DNA of 64,000 nt from Cloacibacterium sp. TD35 (GCF_028864635.1 NZ_CP104850.1:1370001-1434000), one strand, 5' to 3'; counted from the stretch's first letter, positions 25,615-34,765 are shown. Numbers and translations: made by a program. The notes: generated by a model not told the origin, from the sequence alone.

Positions 25615-26181
25615 TTATTCTCCTCCAATCATTTTAGAAACAATTCCTTTTTTGTTGGTCAATTCTGCAACTGTAATCCCTACAAAGTGAATAACGATGA
25701 ATGCAGGCATCCAATAAATGGCTAGTTTGTGAATTTCTTCGGCTTTTTCTAAAATATTTTCTCCAGCTAATTCAAATTTTAACATCATACCTGTTGCAGC
25801 TTCTACCGCCACTAAAATGTAGAAAATAAAATAAATAGTCCCTTGGAATTTTTCTTTTCCAGAAGCCGTTTTAGAAAAAGGATTAGGGAATTTAATGCCT
25901 TTTACCAGCATATAAATTATCCTTAAAACAAAAGCAAAAACCAATATATAAGCAAAGTTAACGTGCCACTCAAACATTGGATTGATTATGGATTTTGCAA
26001 TAGCACGAACGCTTTCTTCTGGTAATGCTAAACCTTTAGCGGTAAGTTCGTTATTGATAGCAGCAGAAATGGTTTTTCTGCCCATCCAATACATTCTTAA
26101 AAATCCAGTGGCTAATAATACGAACATTGAAATTGCGATAACCCAATGTATTATTCTATGTGTTGCGGTAAATTTTTTCAT
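25615..26181 (-). CDS. Cytochrome b561-type protein inserted in the RND operon
   Basis: A 188-residue four-helix inner-membrane protein with well-placed heme ligands: H12 (THRIIHW), H73 (EWHVNFAYIL), H151 (EEIHKLAIYW) and H165 (IVIHFVG). This is the di-heme pattern of cytochrome b561 and hydrogenase b-subunits. Helices lie near 10-28, 72-94, 112-134 and 150-172. It probably moves electrons between quinol and a periplasmic acceptor. It sits 7 bases after the CzcC gene and 49 bases before czcB, so it is co-transcribed with the pump. The second cytochrome b at 18805-19779 has a different length and a metal-binding tail. Confidence 0.87.
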   Translation of the reverse strand: MKKFTATHRIIHWVIAISMFVLLATGFLRMYWMGRKTISAAINNELTAKGLALPEESVRAIAKSIINPMFEWHVNFAYILVFAFVLRIIYMLVKGIKFPNPFSKTASGKEKFQGTIYFIFYILVAVEAATGMMLKFELAGENILEKAEEIHKLAIYWMPAFIVIHFVGITVAELTNKKGIVSKMIGGE

Positions 26182-26188
26182 CTTTTAA

Positions 26189-27409
26189 TTAATTATCGCT
26201 TTTCAGCGCGTTGATTTCTATAATAATGTCATTGAGTTCTTTTAATCGATCCGTGTATTTGTTTTCAATTTCAAATGCTTGATTCACTAAAAGAGTCCAT
26301 TCTAAATAATTGATTTCTCCGTTATAATACTGGTTATTGGCAGTTTTTAAGATGCTTTCGCTGTTTGCCAAACCTGTTTTCTGATAGTATGAAATCTCAT
26401 TCGTTAGTTTTTGATAAAGATTAAAGTTCTGTGTGTATTGATTTTTCAGTTTTAATGAACCTAGCTGATAATTATTTTCAGCGATTTGTTGGTTGATTTT
26501 CTGCGCTTCAATCACTGATTTTTGTGCAGAATTGAAAACAGGTAAACCTATTCCTACCATTCCAGAGTGAAATCTTGCCGAACGCTCATAGAATTTATCA
26601 TCTGCACCAGTTCCGTACATAGACATATTGTTGTATCCAATGTTAAAACTAGGAGTAAGCTTAGATTTTTCAGCCAAAAGTTTAGCGTTTTGAATGTTTT
26701 TTTCTTGCTCCAATTGTTTTAAAATAATTGGATTTCCTGAGAAATTTTCGCTAAGATTGTTAATGTCTAAAACAGCATATTTTTCTTTATCATTTTGGTA
26801 AAAAGTTCCATCATTGATGAGGAAATTAAATTTCTGCAAAGAAATTTCTCTGTCTTTTTCAAGTGCATTGAGTTGTAATTCTGCTTGACTTCTCAAGTTT
26901 TCGGCAGTCGCTTTTTCTAAGAGATTGCTTTCTCCTTTTTTCAGTCTGAGTTCTGCTCTTTTGTAATATTGAGAAAAGATGCTGTCTGCTTTTGTGAGCA
27001 GTTTTTTCTTCTCGTCTAGATATTTTAACTCATTGTAAATCAAAGAAATTTCTTTTTTGATTTGCCACTTATGAACATCTAATTGTAACATAGAATTTTT
27101 ATATTCTTCTGCTAAAACTTTCTTCTGACTGTTGTAAAATTTTGGTAATCTAATTGTTTGAGAAACCGAAAATTTATTGTCAACATAAGCTGAATTCATT
27201 TGCCCGATTTCTCCAGATATCATCAATGGGTCAATAACTGTAGCAGAACGTTGCATTTTTTCTTGGTATTGTACCTTTAATGTTCCGTCTTTGATGGCTA
27301 GGTTATTGTTCAGAGCTTTATTGATGGCACTTTCTAACGAAATAGGAGTTTGTGAAAATCCTATTCCAAAAATTAGAAAAGTGAATATTTTTAAAAATTT
27401 TTCTTTCAT
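26189..27409 (-). CDS. czcC: TolC-family outer-membrane efflux channel, CzcC-like
   Basis: A 406-residue protein with a signal peptide (cleavage after GFSQ near residue 20) and two repeats of long amphipathic helices. It starts with the typical SLESAINKALNNN segment and contains Lys/Gln/Glu-rich coiled-coil stretches near 130-200 and 300-390. TolC-type trimers form the outer-membrane duct of tripartite efflux pumps. It starts 12 bases after czcA and clearly serves this pump. Confidence 0.88.
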   Translation of the reverse strand: MKEKFLKIFTFLIFGIGFSQTPISLESAINKALNNNLAIKDGTLKVQYQEKMQRSATVIDPLMISGEIGQMNSAYVDNKFSVSQTIRLPKFYNSQKKVLAEEYKNSMLQLDVHKWQIKKEISLIYNELKYLDEKKKLLTKADSIFSQYYKRAELRLKKGESNLLEKATAENLRSQAELQLNALEKDREISLQKFNFLINDGTFYQNDKEKYAVLDINNLSENFSGNPIILKQLEQEKNIQNAKLLAEKSKLTPSFNIGYNNMSMYGTGADDKFYERSARFHSGMVGIGLPVFNSAQKSVIEAQKINQQIAENNYQLGSLKLKNQYTQNFNLYQKLTNEISYYQKTGLANSESILKTANNQYYNGEINYLEWTLLVNQAFEIENKYTDRLKELNDIIIEINALKSDN

Positions 27410-27421
27410 GTGATACTTTTT

Positions 27422-30400
27422 TTAAAGTTGATAACCATCTTCGTCATCACTTATTTCGTGTAGATTTCTACGAGTATCTGGGAAGTGTTTTTCGAACCAA
27501 ATGTACATTACTGGCAATAAATAGAGTGTAAGGTAAGTGGCTAATAATAAACCACCAATTACAACTGTAGCGAGAGGTCTCTGAACTTCTGCACCTTCAC
27601 CTGTAGAAATTGCCATTGGCAAGAATCCTAAAGATGCTACAAATGCAGTCATTAAAACAGGTCTTAATCTGGTTCTACCACCTATAATCACTGCAGTTTT
27701 TAAATCTGGCTGTATTGTTTTTTGGCGGTTAAATTCCGAAATAAGAACAATACCATTTAAAACCGCAACCCCAAATAATGCTATGAAACCTACTCCTGCA
27801 GAAATACTGAAATTCATATCTCTTAACCAGAGCGAGAGGATTCCTCCAATCGCGGAAAGCGGAATAGCAGAGAAGATGAGCAATCCGTATTTTACTGAAT
27901 TAAATGCAAAATACAGCATCAATAAAATTAATAATAAACTCACCGGAACGGCTATTGCTAAACGGGATTTCGCTTGTTGAAGATTTTCAAAAGTTCCACC
28001 ATATTTTATGGAATAACCAGCAGGAAGTTTCAATTGTTTTTCTACATTTTGTTGTAAATCTTCTACCGTAGACTGTATATCTCGGTTTCTTACATTAAAA
28101 CCAACGATGATTCTTCGCTGAGCATTTTCACGCTGAATTTGGTTGATACTTTCTTTAAGGTCTACATCAGCTACTGTACTGAGCGGAATTTCGATTCCAG
28201 AAGGGGTAGAAATGAGTAAGTTGTTTACATCATCTACATTTTTTCTTTGGTTTCCGTCTAAACGAACCACCAAATCAAATTTCTTTTCTCCTTCGAATAC
28301 AGAGCCTGTAGCTTGTCCTGCAAAAGCGGTATTTACGATATTGTTGACATCACTTACATTAAGTCCAAACTGTGACATGGCTTCACGTTTGTAAGTAATC
28401 ACAATCTGTGGCATTCCTGAAACGGGTTCTACATAAATGTTTTGTGCGCCCTGTATTTTTTTAGAAATCTTACCTAGTTTTTCTGCATAAACTTTTAAGG
28501 TATCTAGATTTTCTCCATAAATTTTACAAACTACGTCTTGTCTCGCTCCAGTCATTAATTCATTAAATCTCATTGCAACAGGATATTGGAAAGAGTAGGT
28601 CACGCCAATCATATTTTTTTTCAGTTCGGCAGACATTTTTTCGGAGAGTTCATCATAGGTTGTAGCAGAAGTCCATTCAGCACGAGGTTTTAAGATAATC
28701 ATCATATCACTCGCGTCAATTGGCATAGGGTCGGTTGGGATTTCGGAGCTCCCTGTTTTTCCTACAATTTTCTCTATTTCTGGGAATTTTTTCAACAAGA
28801 TCTGTTGAGATTTCATCACCGCTTCTGTAGAGGTTTTCAGATTACTACCTGGTAAAACTCTGGTGTCTACTGCGAAATCTCCTTCAGGAAGACTAGGAAT
28901 AAATTCTCCTCCAAGTCTAGTCATTATAAAGATGGCAAAGAAAAATACTGAAACAATCCCGAAGAATATTAAATTAGGAATTTTTAAAACTCTTTCTAAT
29001 GATTTATCGTAGTTTTTCTCAATTTTTTCAATCATTTTATCCGAAATGGTCTTCTTATTGTCAATTTTTTTAGACAAGACAAGAGAGCTCATCATCGGGA
29101 TATAGGTTAAAGAAAGAATAAATGCTCCCAATAATGCAAAAATTACGGTTTGCGCCATCGGAATAAACATTTTACCTTCTACACCTTCTAAAGTGAGAAT
29201 CGGTAAGTAAACGATAAGAATAATAATTTGTCCAAACACCGCAGAATTCATCATTTTGCTGGAAGAAGTATAGACTTCGTCATCCATCATGGTTTGAGAA
29301 ATGCTTTGGTTTTGATAGACTTTCAAGTGTTGTAATCTATGCAAAACCGCTTCTACAATGATGACGGCTCCATCCACAATTAACCCGAAATCTAGTGCAC
29401 CTAGACTCATTAAATTTCCTGAAACTCCAAAAATGTTCATCATAATGATGGCAAAAAGCATGGAGAGCGGAATAACAGAAGCTACCAAAAATCCAGCACG
29501 CAGATTTCCTAGGAATAATACCAATACGAAAACAACAATTAATGCTCCTTCTAAAAGGTTTTTTTCTACCGTTCCTATCGCATTATTAACCATTTTGGTT
29601 CGGTCTAAGAATGCATCGATTTTTACGCCTTCTGGTAATGTTTTTTGAATTTCTTCTATTCTTGTTTTTACTTTTTTAATGACTTCGTTTGAGTTTTCTC
29701 CTTTCATCATCATCACCACGGCTCCTGCAACTTCTCCTTTTCCATTGTAGGTCATCGCGCCGTATCTGATGGCTTTTCCGTATTGTACGGTTCCAATGTT
29801 TTTAATAAGAATTGGAGTTCCGTCTTCTAAATTTTTAACTACAGTGTTCTCAATATCTGTAATTTTACCCATTAATCCTTCAGTTCTGATAAAAAGAACA
29901 CTCGGACCTTTTTCTATATAAGCGCCGCCAGTATTTTGATTGTTTTTTTGTAATGCATCAAAAACTTCGTTCATGGTTACGCCCATAGATTTCAGTTGAG
30001 AAGGATTTACGGCAACTTCATATTGTTTTAAATCTCCGCCGAAACTCGCTACATCTGCAACTCCTTCTGTCCCTAATAATTGTCTACGAACAATCCAATC
30101 TTGAATGGTTCTGAGTTGCATCGCATTGTAACGGTGTTCATAGCCTTTTTTCGGGCGAACTACATATTGATAAATTTCTCCTAAACCTGTAGAAATGGGT
30201 GCCATAGAAGGCGTTCCTAAACTGGTAGGAATGTCTTTAGAAACCTGCTGTAGTCTTTCTGCAACTTGTTGACGTGCCCAATGTAAATCTACTTCATCAT
30301 TAAAAACAATGGTAATTACAGAAAGTCCGAAACGCGAAAAACTACGCATTTGTTTAATTCCTGCAATATTATTGTTGGCTTGTTCTAGCGGAAAAGTAAT

Positions 30401-30592
30401 GAATCTTTCTACATCTGGTGCTCCCAAACTCGGAGAGACTGTAATAATCTGTACCTGATTATCTGTAATATCAGGAACAGCATCTATAGGTAATTTTCTT
30501 ACCTCAAATATTCCATAAATGATTAAACCAAGCGTGAATAAAGTGATAATCAGTTTATTCTTGATGGAAAATTCTATTATTTTGTTAAGCAT
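27422..30592 (-). CDS. czcA: Heavy-metal efflux RND pump, CzcA/CnrA type
   Basis: The 1056-residue inner-membrane proton antiporter exports metal ions from periplasm or cytosol through CzcB and CzcC. It has the RND layout: two sets of periplasmic and transmembrane domains, PIDAVPDITDNQVQI near residues 35-50, and the transmembrane proton-relay motif DFGLIVDGAVIIVE with D401, D407 and E414. These correspond almost exactly to D402, D408 and E415 of Cupriavidus CzcA. That motif separates divalent-cation pumps (Zn, Co, Cd, Ni) from CusA-type Cu/Ag pumps, so divalent cations are the likelier substrate. It leads the operon, 72 bases after paralogue B. Confidence 0.94.
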   Translation of the reverse strand: MLNKIIEFSIKNKLIITLFTLGLIIYGIFEVRKLPIDAVPDITDNQVQIITVSPSLGAPDVERFITFPLEQANNNIAGIKQMRSFSRFGLSVITIVFNDEVDLHWARQQVAERLQQVSKDIPTSLGTPSMAPISTGLGEIYQYVVRPKKGYEHRYNAMQLRTIQDWIVRRQLLGTEGVADVASFGGDLKQYEVAVNPSQLKSMGVTMNEVFDALQKNNQNTGGAYIEKGPSVLFIRTEGLMGKITDIENTVVKNLEDGTPILIKNIGTVQYGKAIRYGAMTYNGKGEVAGAVVMMMKGENSNEVIKKVKTRIEEIQKTLPEGVKIDAFLDRTKMVNNAIGTVEKNLLEGALIVVFVLVLFLGNLRAGFLVASVIPLSMLFAIIMMNIFGVSGNLMSLGALDFGLIVDGAVIIVEAVLHRLQHLKVYQNQSISQTMMDDEVYTSSSKMMNSAVFGQIIILIVYLPILTLEGVEGKMFIPMAQTVIFALLGAFILSLTYIPMMSSLVLSKKIDNKKTISDKMIEKIEKNYDKSLERVLKIPNLIFFGIVSVFFFAIFIMTRLGGEFIPSLPEGDFAVDTRVLPGSNLKTSTEAVMKSQQILLKKFPEIEKIVGKTGSSEIPTDPMPIDASDMMIILKPRAEWTSATTYDELSEKMSAELKKNMIGVTYSFQYPVAMRFNELMTGARQDVVCKIYGENLDTLKVYAEKLGKISKKIQGAQNIYVEPVSGMPQIVITYKREAMSQFGLNVSDVNNIVNTAFAGQATGSVFEGEKKFDLVVRLDGNQRKNVDDVNNLLISTPSGIEIPLSTVADVDLKESINQIQRENAQRRIIVGFNVRNRDIQSTVEDLQQNVEKQLKLPAGYSIKYGGTFENLQQAKSRLAIAVPVSLLLILLMLYFAFNSVKYGLLIFSAIPLSAIGGILSLWLRDMNFSISAGVGFIALFGVAVLNGIVLISEFNRQKTIQPDLKTAVIIGGRTRLRPVLMTAFVASLGFLPMAISTGEGAEVQRPLATVVIGGLLLATYLTLYLLPVMYIWFEKHFPDTRRNLHEISDDEDGYQL

Positions 30593-30664
30593 TTTAATTT
30601 AATTTATAGAGTGAAACGTCTCAAAACCATATAGTAATAGTAATGAGTTTTCTATACAAATAAA

Positions 30665-31054
30665 TTAAATCAGCTCTGGCGGTTGAAAAAATGAAAGTAA
30701 ATGTGGATTGATAAAACTTTCAGAGTAATGAAAGTTTTGGTTTTTTTCTTCAAAAATGTTTCTGTTTTGAGTTAAATTTAGCTCAAAAGATTTTGGTAGG
30801 TCTTGGATTGCAAAGCTGACTGAAGAAATTTCATGAGCTTTAAAAGGCAGTTTCATGTCTTTTTCATAGTCACTGTCTTTTTGGCTACCACTTAAATAAT
30901 GAAGAGCGATAAACCCGATAACGCTTAGGTCTTTATTATGGGCTTTGTGTTCCTTATAATGTTCGATTAATGCAGGGATTTTCAATACTTCTTTTGCCTC
31001 TGTAAAACTAAAGAGGTAAATTGTTAAAAGAAATATTGAAAAAAATCTTTTCAT
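30665..31054 (-). CDS. Small secreted protein, paralogue B, at the head of the metal efflux operon
   Basis: A 129-residue protein with an N-terminal hydrophobic segment, homologous over its whole length to the protein at 19860-20252. Conserved features are EHxxxH at 31-36, HY at 52-53, DxDYxxD at 60-66, KLPFK at 68-72 and the FQPPE end. An extra His39 adds to the potential metal site. As the first gene before czcA it could be a metal chaperone, sensor or pump modulator, but no function is known to me. It is preceded by a candidate promoter. Confidence 0.75.
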   Translation of the reverse strand: MKRFFSIFLLTIYLFSFTEAKEVLKIPALIEHYKEHKAHNKDLSVIGFIALHYLSGSQKDSDYEKDMKLPFKAHEISSVSFAIQDLPKSFELNLTQNRNIFEEKNQNFHYSESFINPHLLSFFQPPELI

Positions 31055-31066
31055 CTGAATTTTTCA

Positions 31067-31074
31067 CAAAGTTA
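31067..31074 (-). promoter_or_regulatory. Candidate -7 box for the metal/redox operon
   Basis: The minus strand reads TAACTTTG here, matching TAnnTTTG, 13 bases before the start of paralogue B. No convincing -33 TTG is seen. It is the only obvious promoter-like site near the head of the island. Confidence 0.45.
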
Positions 31075-31123
31075 GTGAAAAAATCAATAGAGAGTATCTA
31101 TTATATGTTAAAGATATGATAAT

Positions 31124-31612
31124 TTATGCATTCCATTCCATCAGGTAATCGTCCATCACGAAGCCATTTCCAATGTCAAAGACGCCTTCTTCATAGACTT
31201 TGAAGCCTTGTGAAAGGTAAAAATGATAAGATGGATTTTCCTTATTGACATTAAGAATAATTCTTTGGTCGCCTACTTCTAGAATTTGATTTTTAAGAAA
31301 CTGAATAGCTTCTTTTCCTAGACCTTTTCCTTTTCCATCTTCGGTAATGTAGATTCTATGGAGTTTAGTAGTGTTTTGTTCGTAATGATTTTCGAAGCCC
31401 ATGATTCCATAGAAATTTTCTTCATTACCCAAAAGATAGTAATGATAATTGGGATTATTGAATTGACTGGTGATTTCTTCTTCAGAATACATTAAATCCA
31501 GCATGAAATCTATTTGTTCATGGGAAATAATTCCCGGATAATGACTTCTCCAAGATTTTTGCGCTAAATCTTGAATTAAAGGAATGTCTTTTATGGTGGC
31601 TTTTGTGATCAT
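31124..31612 (-). CDS. GNAT-family N-acetyltransferase
   Basis: A 162-residue cytosolic acetyltransferase. It has the GNAT core: an N-terminal helix pair (KDIPLIQDLAQKSW), the strand LHRIYITEDGKGKGLGKEA near residues 93-111 with the acetyl-CoA pyrophosphate loop, and a C-terminal HFYLSQGFKVYEEG near 129-142. The substrate cannot be predicted. Its start overlaps the end of the M48 protease gene by 4 bases, so the three genes 33636-31124 form one operon. Confidence 0.85.
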   Translation of the reverse strand: MITKATIKDIPLIQDLAQKSWRSHYPGIISHEQIDFMLDLMYSEEEITSQFNNPNYHYYLLGNEENFYGIMGFENHYEQNTTKLHRIYITEDGKGKGLGKEAIQFLKNQILEVGDQRIILNVNKENPSYHFYLSQGFKVYEEGVFDIGNGFVMDDYLMEWNA

Positions 31613-32673
31613 TTTTTGAGTTCGGTAAAAAGTTGTTCTAATTCTTGATGCGGAATTGAGGTATATTCGTTTTGATGAATTAATTTTTTGGCAAAATTTA
31701 TTCTGTCATTCGTGATAGGATGAGTAGAAAGAATTTTAGGGATTTCTAGACCTTCTTTCTCTTTTAAGATAGAGAACAGTTCTTCTAAACCTTTAGGATT
31801 GATTTTATTTTTTCTGAGAATCTGATAACTTCCTGCATCAGAAGATTCTTCAAAATCTCTAGAATAAGATAGATTATTCAATTGATTGGCATTATCTGCA
31901 ATGGTATACATAATTCCGTTTACATCGCCAGTTACAGCAGAAACTATAATGTAGCCAGAAATGGCTCTCGAAAGAATTTTGATGCTGTGTCTTTCTTTCA
32001 CGTGAGTAGCTTCGTGGCCAAGAAGCGCAGCTAATTGCTCATAATTAGATATTTTATCTAAAATTCCTGAATGTACCAAGATGGTTCCGTTTGGCAAAGC
32101 ATAAGCGTTTACTTCACTATCATTTACTACTTTGAACGTCAGTTTTCTAGAAGTTTCAAAATCGATATTTGAAGCAAATTCTTGAAGGATTCTTGATTTT
32201 TTTTGGTCAATTTCAAGAATACTTTCCATCTGGTTGTATTGAGAATCTCCTATCTTATTGTCAAATTCTACAGGCGTGATTTCGGTAACACGCTCACTCA
32301 TCCAAGGAATCACAAAAACATAAAATAAAGCAATCGCTGCAACTACTGTAACGGTGGCAATTGCATAAAATTTAAATCCTAAATCTAGAATGTTTTGGTA
32401 CCATGAAATGTTTCGAGATTTTTTAGCAGATTGGTAAATAAGATTGATAATGTAAGGATTGTCTATTCTTAAACTTTCTGCGTGATTCTCTTTTTTGGTA
32501 ATGTAGAGCGTATCGCTATTTTTTTCAAAAGAAACTTCCTCGAAATTCCAATTGAGCTTTCGATTATTGAAGTAAAAAGAAATTTTTTTTTCGGGCCATA
32601 TTTCTAACTCTACGTCATAGGGTTTAGAAGTATGGCCGTCAAAATATTTACCATATGCTTTAGTAAAACTCAT
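31609..32673 (-). CDS. M48-family membrane-anchored metalloprotease
   Basis: The 354-residue protein has about 100 N-terminal residues of unknown type, a transmembrane helix at 101-124, and an M48 peptidase domain with the zinc motif H220-E-A-T-H224. The third ligand is expected in the SRDFEESSDAGSYQIL helix near 270. A RINFAKKL C-terminal helix follows. M48 enzymes of the HtpX/Oma1 type degrade damaged membrane or periplasmic proteins. It starts directly after the DUF898 gene with no gap; fusion or pairing of these two families is a known association. Confidence 0.88.
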   Translation of the reverse strand: MSFTKAYGKYFDGHTSKPYDVELEIWPEKKISFYFNNRKLNWNFEEVSFEKNSDTLYITKKENHAESLRIDNPYIINLIYQSAKKSRNISWYQNILDLGFKFYAIATVTVVAAIALFYVFVIPWMSERVTEITPVEFDNKIGDSQYNQMESILEIDQKKSRILQEFASNIDFETSRKLTFKVVNDSEVNAYALPNGTILVHSGILDKISNYEQLAALLGHEATHVKERHSIKILSRAISGYIIVSAVTGDVNGIMYTIADNANQLNNLSYSRDFEESSDAGSYQILRKNKINPKGLEELFSILKEKEGLEIPKILSTHPITNDRINFAKKLIHQNEYTSIPHQELEQLFTELKK

Positions 32674-33636
32674 TTAGATTACTCCGCTTAAATCCATTAC
32701 ATCTAATGCTTCGTCTCCGAAAGCGTTTTTGTATTCTGCTTCAGTCTGTTGAATCGCATCTAAATCGATATCGCCATAAATCTGAAGTTTGGAAAACATA
32801 GTAGTTAAAGTTCTCACTTCTGTAAAAGCATAACCTAATCCTAACGTGAAAACAATAATAATTAAATTGATGATTAATAATTCAAAAATATCTCCTGCAC
32901 TAAGGTGAGATTTGAATTTAACCTTTTTGTCATGATGATGAAGACTTAAATGGTCAAAATAAAAGTTAATGATGTCTCTTTGGAACCAAAAACTGTAAAT
33001 TCCTAGCGTAATATAGGTTAAAATTACTCCTTTTAAATTGAGGAAAAAATAATCATCACCATTTGCATGATGTTTAAATGATGCGCTCCCAAATTTCACA
33101 TTACTCAAGGTGTAATTTCTAAGGTGAATTGTCATCCAAGAGCTATAAATCCCGAACGTAAGTATGGTCAAAAATAAATCTCTGAAATACATTTTTACCA
33201 AAGTGCTTCTGTCTCCTCTGTAACCGAATCTTATTCCTCTCCATGAAGTTCTAGACATTCTATATCTGTAAAATCCGTGAATAGCAAAAGGGATAATTCC
33301 TAAAATAAATGCATAGAATAAAAGAAGAATTATCGCAGAAAGTGCCGCGTTTTGTGATTGTGCAGCAAATAAAAATGCTAAATACAGGAATAAAAACATT
33401 CCAAATACTTTAATAAAACCTACGAACATTTCTTTTCCTGTTCCAGAAAATTGAAATCTGTCATTTTCTAAGTAAGTGTTCGCGTACAAATATTTTAGGG
33501 TTCTTTCTTTTGCCCAAGGATAATATAATCCCAAAGTAATAACAGTCAATAGCCAGTTGATAACAACTACGCCAAAAAATTCGCTGCCTTTTCCTCTGAA
33601 AGAAGAAGAGTAGTTTCTCATGTCAGTTTTCTCCAT
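32674..33636 (-). CDS. YjgN/DUF898 family membrane protein
   Basis: A 320-residue polytopic inner-membrane protein. The family pattern repeats a GLYYPWAKERTLKYLYANT-like segment: here near residues 37-55, again as FGIYSSWMTIHLRNY near 165 and LGIYSFWFQRDIINFY near 217. Each repeat pairs a helix with a cytosolic aromatic/basic segment. YjgN has no established function. Co-transcription with the M48 protease suggests a joint role in membrane quality control, which is inference. Confidence 0.86.
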   Translation of the reverse strand: MEKTDMRNYSSSFRGKGSEFFGVVVINWLLTVITLGLYYPWAKERTLKYLYANTYLENDRFQFSGTGKEMFVGFIKVFGMFLFLYLAFLFAAQSQNAALSAIILLLFYAFILGIIPFAIHGFYRYRMSRTSWRGIRFGYRGDRSTLVKMYFRDLFLTILTFGIYSSWMTIHLRNYTLSNVKFGSASFKHHANGDDYFFLNLKGVILTYITLGIYSFWFQRDIINFYFDHLSLHHHDKKVKFKSHLSAGDIFELLIINLIIIVFTLGLGYAFTEVRTLTTMFSKLQIYGDIDLDAIQQTEAEYKNAFGDEALDVMDLSGVI

Positions 33637-33682
33637 AAAAGTTTTCTTAGTTTATATAGTTATGATTGTTTTTTTATAAAAG

Positions 33683-33708
33683 TTGAGACGCGAAAAATCG
33701 CGCCTCAA
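33683..33708 (-). terminator. Probable terminator after dapA
   Basis: A 10-bp stem with one mismatch (arms 33683-33692 and 33699-33708) lies 24 bases past the dapA stop on the minus strand, with a T-rich stretch after it. Confidence 0.5.
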
Positions 33709-33732
33709 TATAGTAAAAAATTGGTTTTCTGA

Positions 33733-34605
33733 TTAAATTTTTGCCATTTCTGCTTTTATTTTGGCTTGTAAGCCTTCAGAAGCAACAACTAGAGGCAGTC
33801 TTAAGTAGTTTTTGATAATTCCTTTCTCTGCTAAAACGGTTTTAATTCCGCAAGGATTTCCTTCAGCAAAAATAAGTCTGGTAATTTCTACCAATTTGTT
33901 GTGAATTTCATAAGCTTCTTTTACTTTTCCTTCGAAAGCAAGTTGTACCATTGTAGAAAATTCCTTAGGATAACCTTGTCCAATTACAGAAATTACACCA
34001 TCTCCACCAGCTAAAGTTACTGGAAGCGTATATTCATCATCTCCAGAAACTAAAGAGAAATTTGCGGGTTTTTTTCTTAAAATATCAAAATATTGTAAGA
34101 TGTTTGGTGCTGCTTCTTTAATCATAAAAAGATTAGGGAACTCATTTGCTAAACGCAATGTGGTAGAAGCCTCTATGTTTTGACCAGTTCTTCCCGGAAC
34201 GTTATAAATAATAATTTGTTTTCCTGTAGAAGCCAGCATTTTGTAATGCTGATAAAGTCCTTCTTGGTTTGGTTTGTTATAGTAAGGAGATACTGATAGA
34301 ACTGCATCAAAATCAGTTAAATCTGCTTCTTCAATTTGTTTTTTAACTTCTAGAGTGTTGTTTCCACCGATTCCTAAAACCAATGGTAAACGTTTATTAT
34401 TAATCTTTATAACGTGTTTTATAACTTCTTGTTTTTCTGCTGCAGAAAGAGTAGCAGCTTCTGCTGTGGTTCCTAGAACTACTAAATAATTGGTGCCATT
34501 TTCGATGTTGTATTCTACTAATCTCGTTAGCGAATCAAAATCTACTGATAAATCTTCGTTGAAAGGTGTTACTAATGCTACACCTACTCCTTTTAAGTTA
34601 CTCAT
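33733..34605 (-). CDS. dapA: 4-hydroxy-tetrahydrodipicolinate synthase
   Basis: DapA condenses pyruvate with aspartate semialdehyde, the first committed step of the lysine and diaminopimelate pathway. The 290-residue TIM barrel has the Schiff-base lysine K163 (MIKEAAPN) and Y134 (IIYNVPGRTG). The active-site loop reads GTTAEAATL where many homologues have GTTGES. Length is standard. It is transcribed alone, with a -7 box upstream and a probable terminator downstream. Confidence 0.94.
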   Translation of the reverse strand: MSNLKGVGVALVTPFNEDLSVDFDSLTRLVEYNIENGTNYLVVLGTTAEAATLSAAEKQEVIKHVIKINNKRLPLVLGIGGNNTLEVKKQIEEADLTDFDAVLSVSPYYNKPNQEGLYQHYKMLASTGKQIIIYNVPGRTGQNIEASTTLRLANEFPNLFMIKEAAPNILQYFDILRKKPANFSLVSGDDEYTLPVTLAGGDGVISVIGQGYPKEFSTMVQLAFEGKVKEAYEIHNKLVEITRLIFAEGNPCGIKTVLAEKGIIKNYLRLPLVVASEGLQAKIKAEMAKI

Positions 34606-34636
34606 TGTTAAATTGTGTTATAAAAATTAATTTGTT

Positions 34637-34644
34637 CAAAATTA
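34637..34644 (-). promoter_or_regulatory. Candidate -7 box for dapA
   Basis: The minus strand reads TAATTTTG (TAnnTTTG), 32 bases before the dapA ATG. No clear -33 element. Confidence 0.4.
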
Positions 34645-34736
34645 GTGAAAATCTTTAAATTTTAGGTTTTTATAAGTAAGAAATTTTTGGAATAAAATAA
34701 TTGTGAAGTCTCATAATATCATAACTCATAATCAAT

Positions 34737-34744
34737 TATATTTG
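34737..34744 (+). promoter_or_regulatory. Candidate -7 box for the nucleotidase/porZ/recO operon
   Basis: TATATTTG matches TAnnTTTG and lies 21 bases before the ATG at 34766. This supports the ATG at 34766 over the in-frame upstream one at 34703, which lies before the box. Confidence 0.5.
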
Positions 34745-34765
34745 CATTACAATTTTTATAAAATC

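Noticed and set aside
27422-30592. CusA-type copper/silver pump
   Set aside because: The transmembrane proton-relay signature is DFGLIVDGAVIIVE, as in CzcA/CnrA, and not the CusA form.
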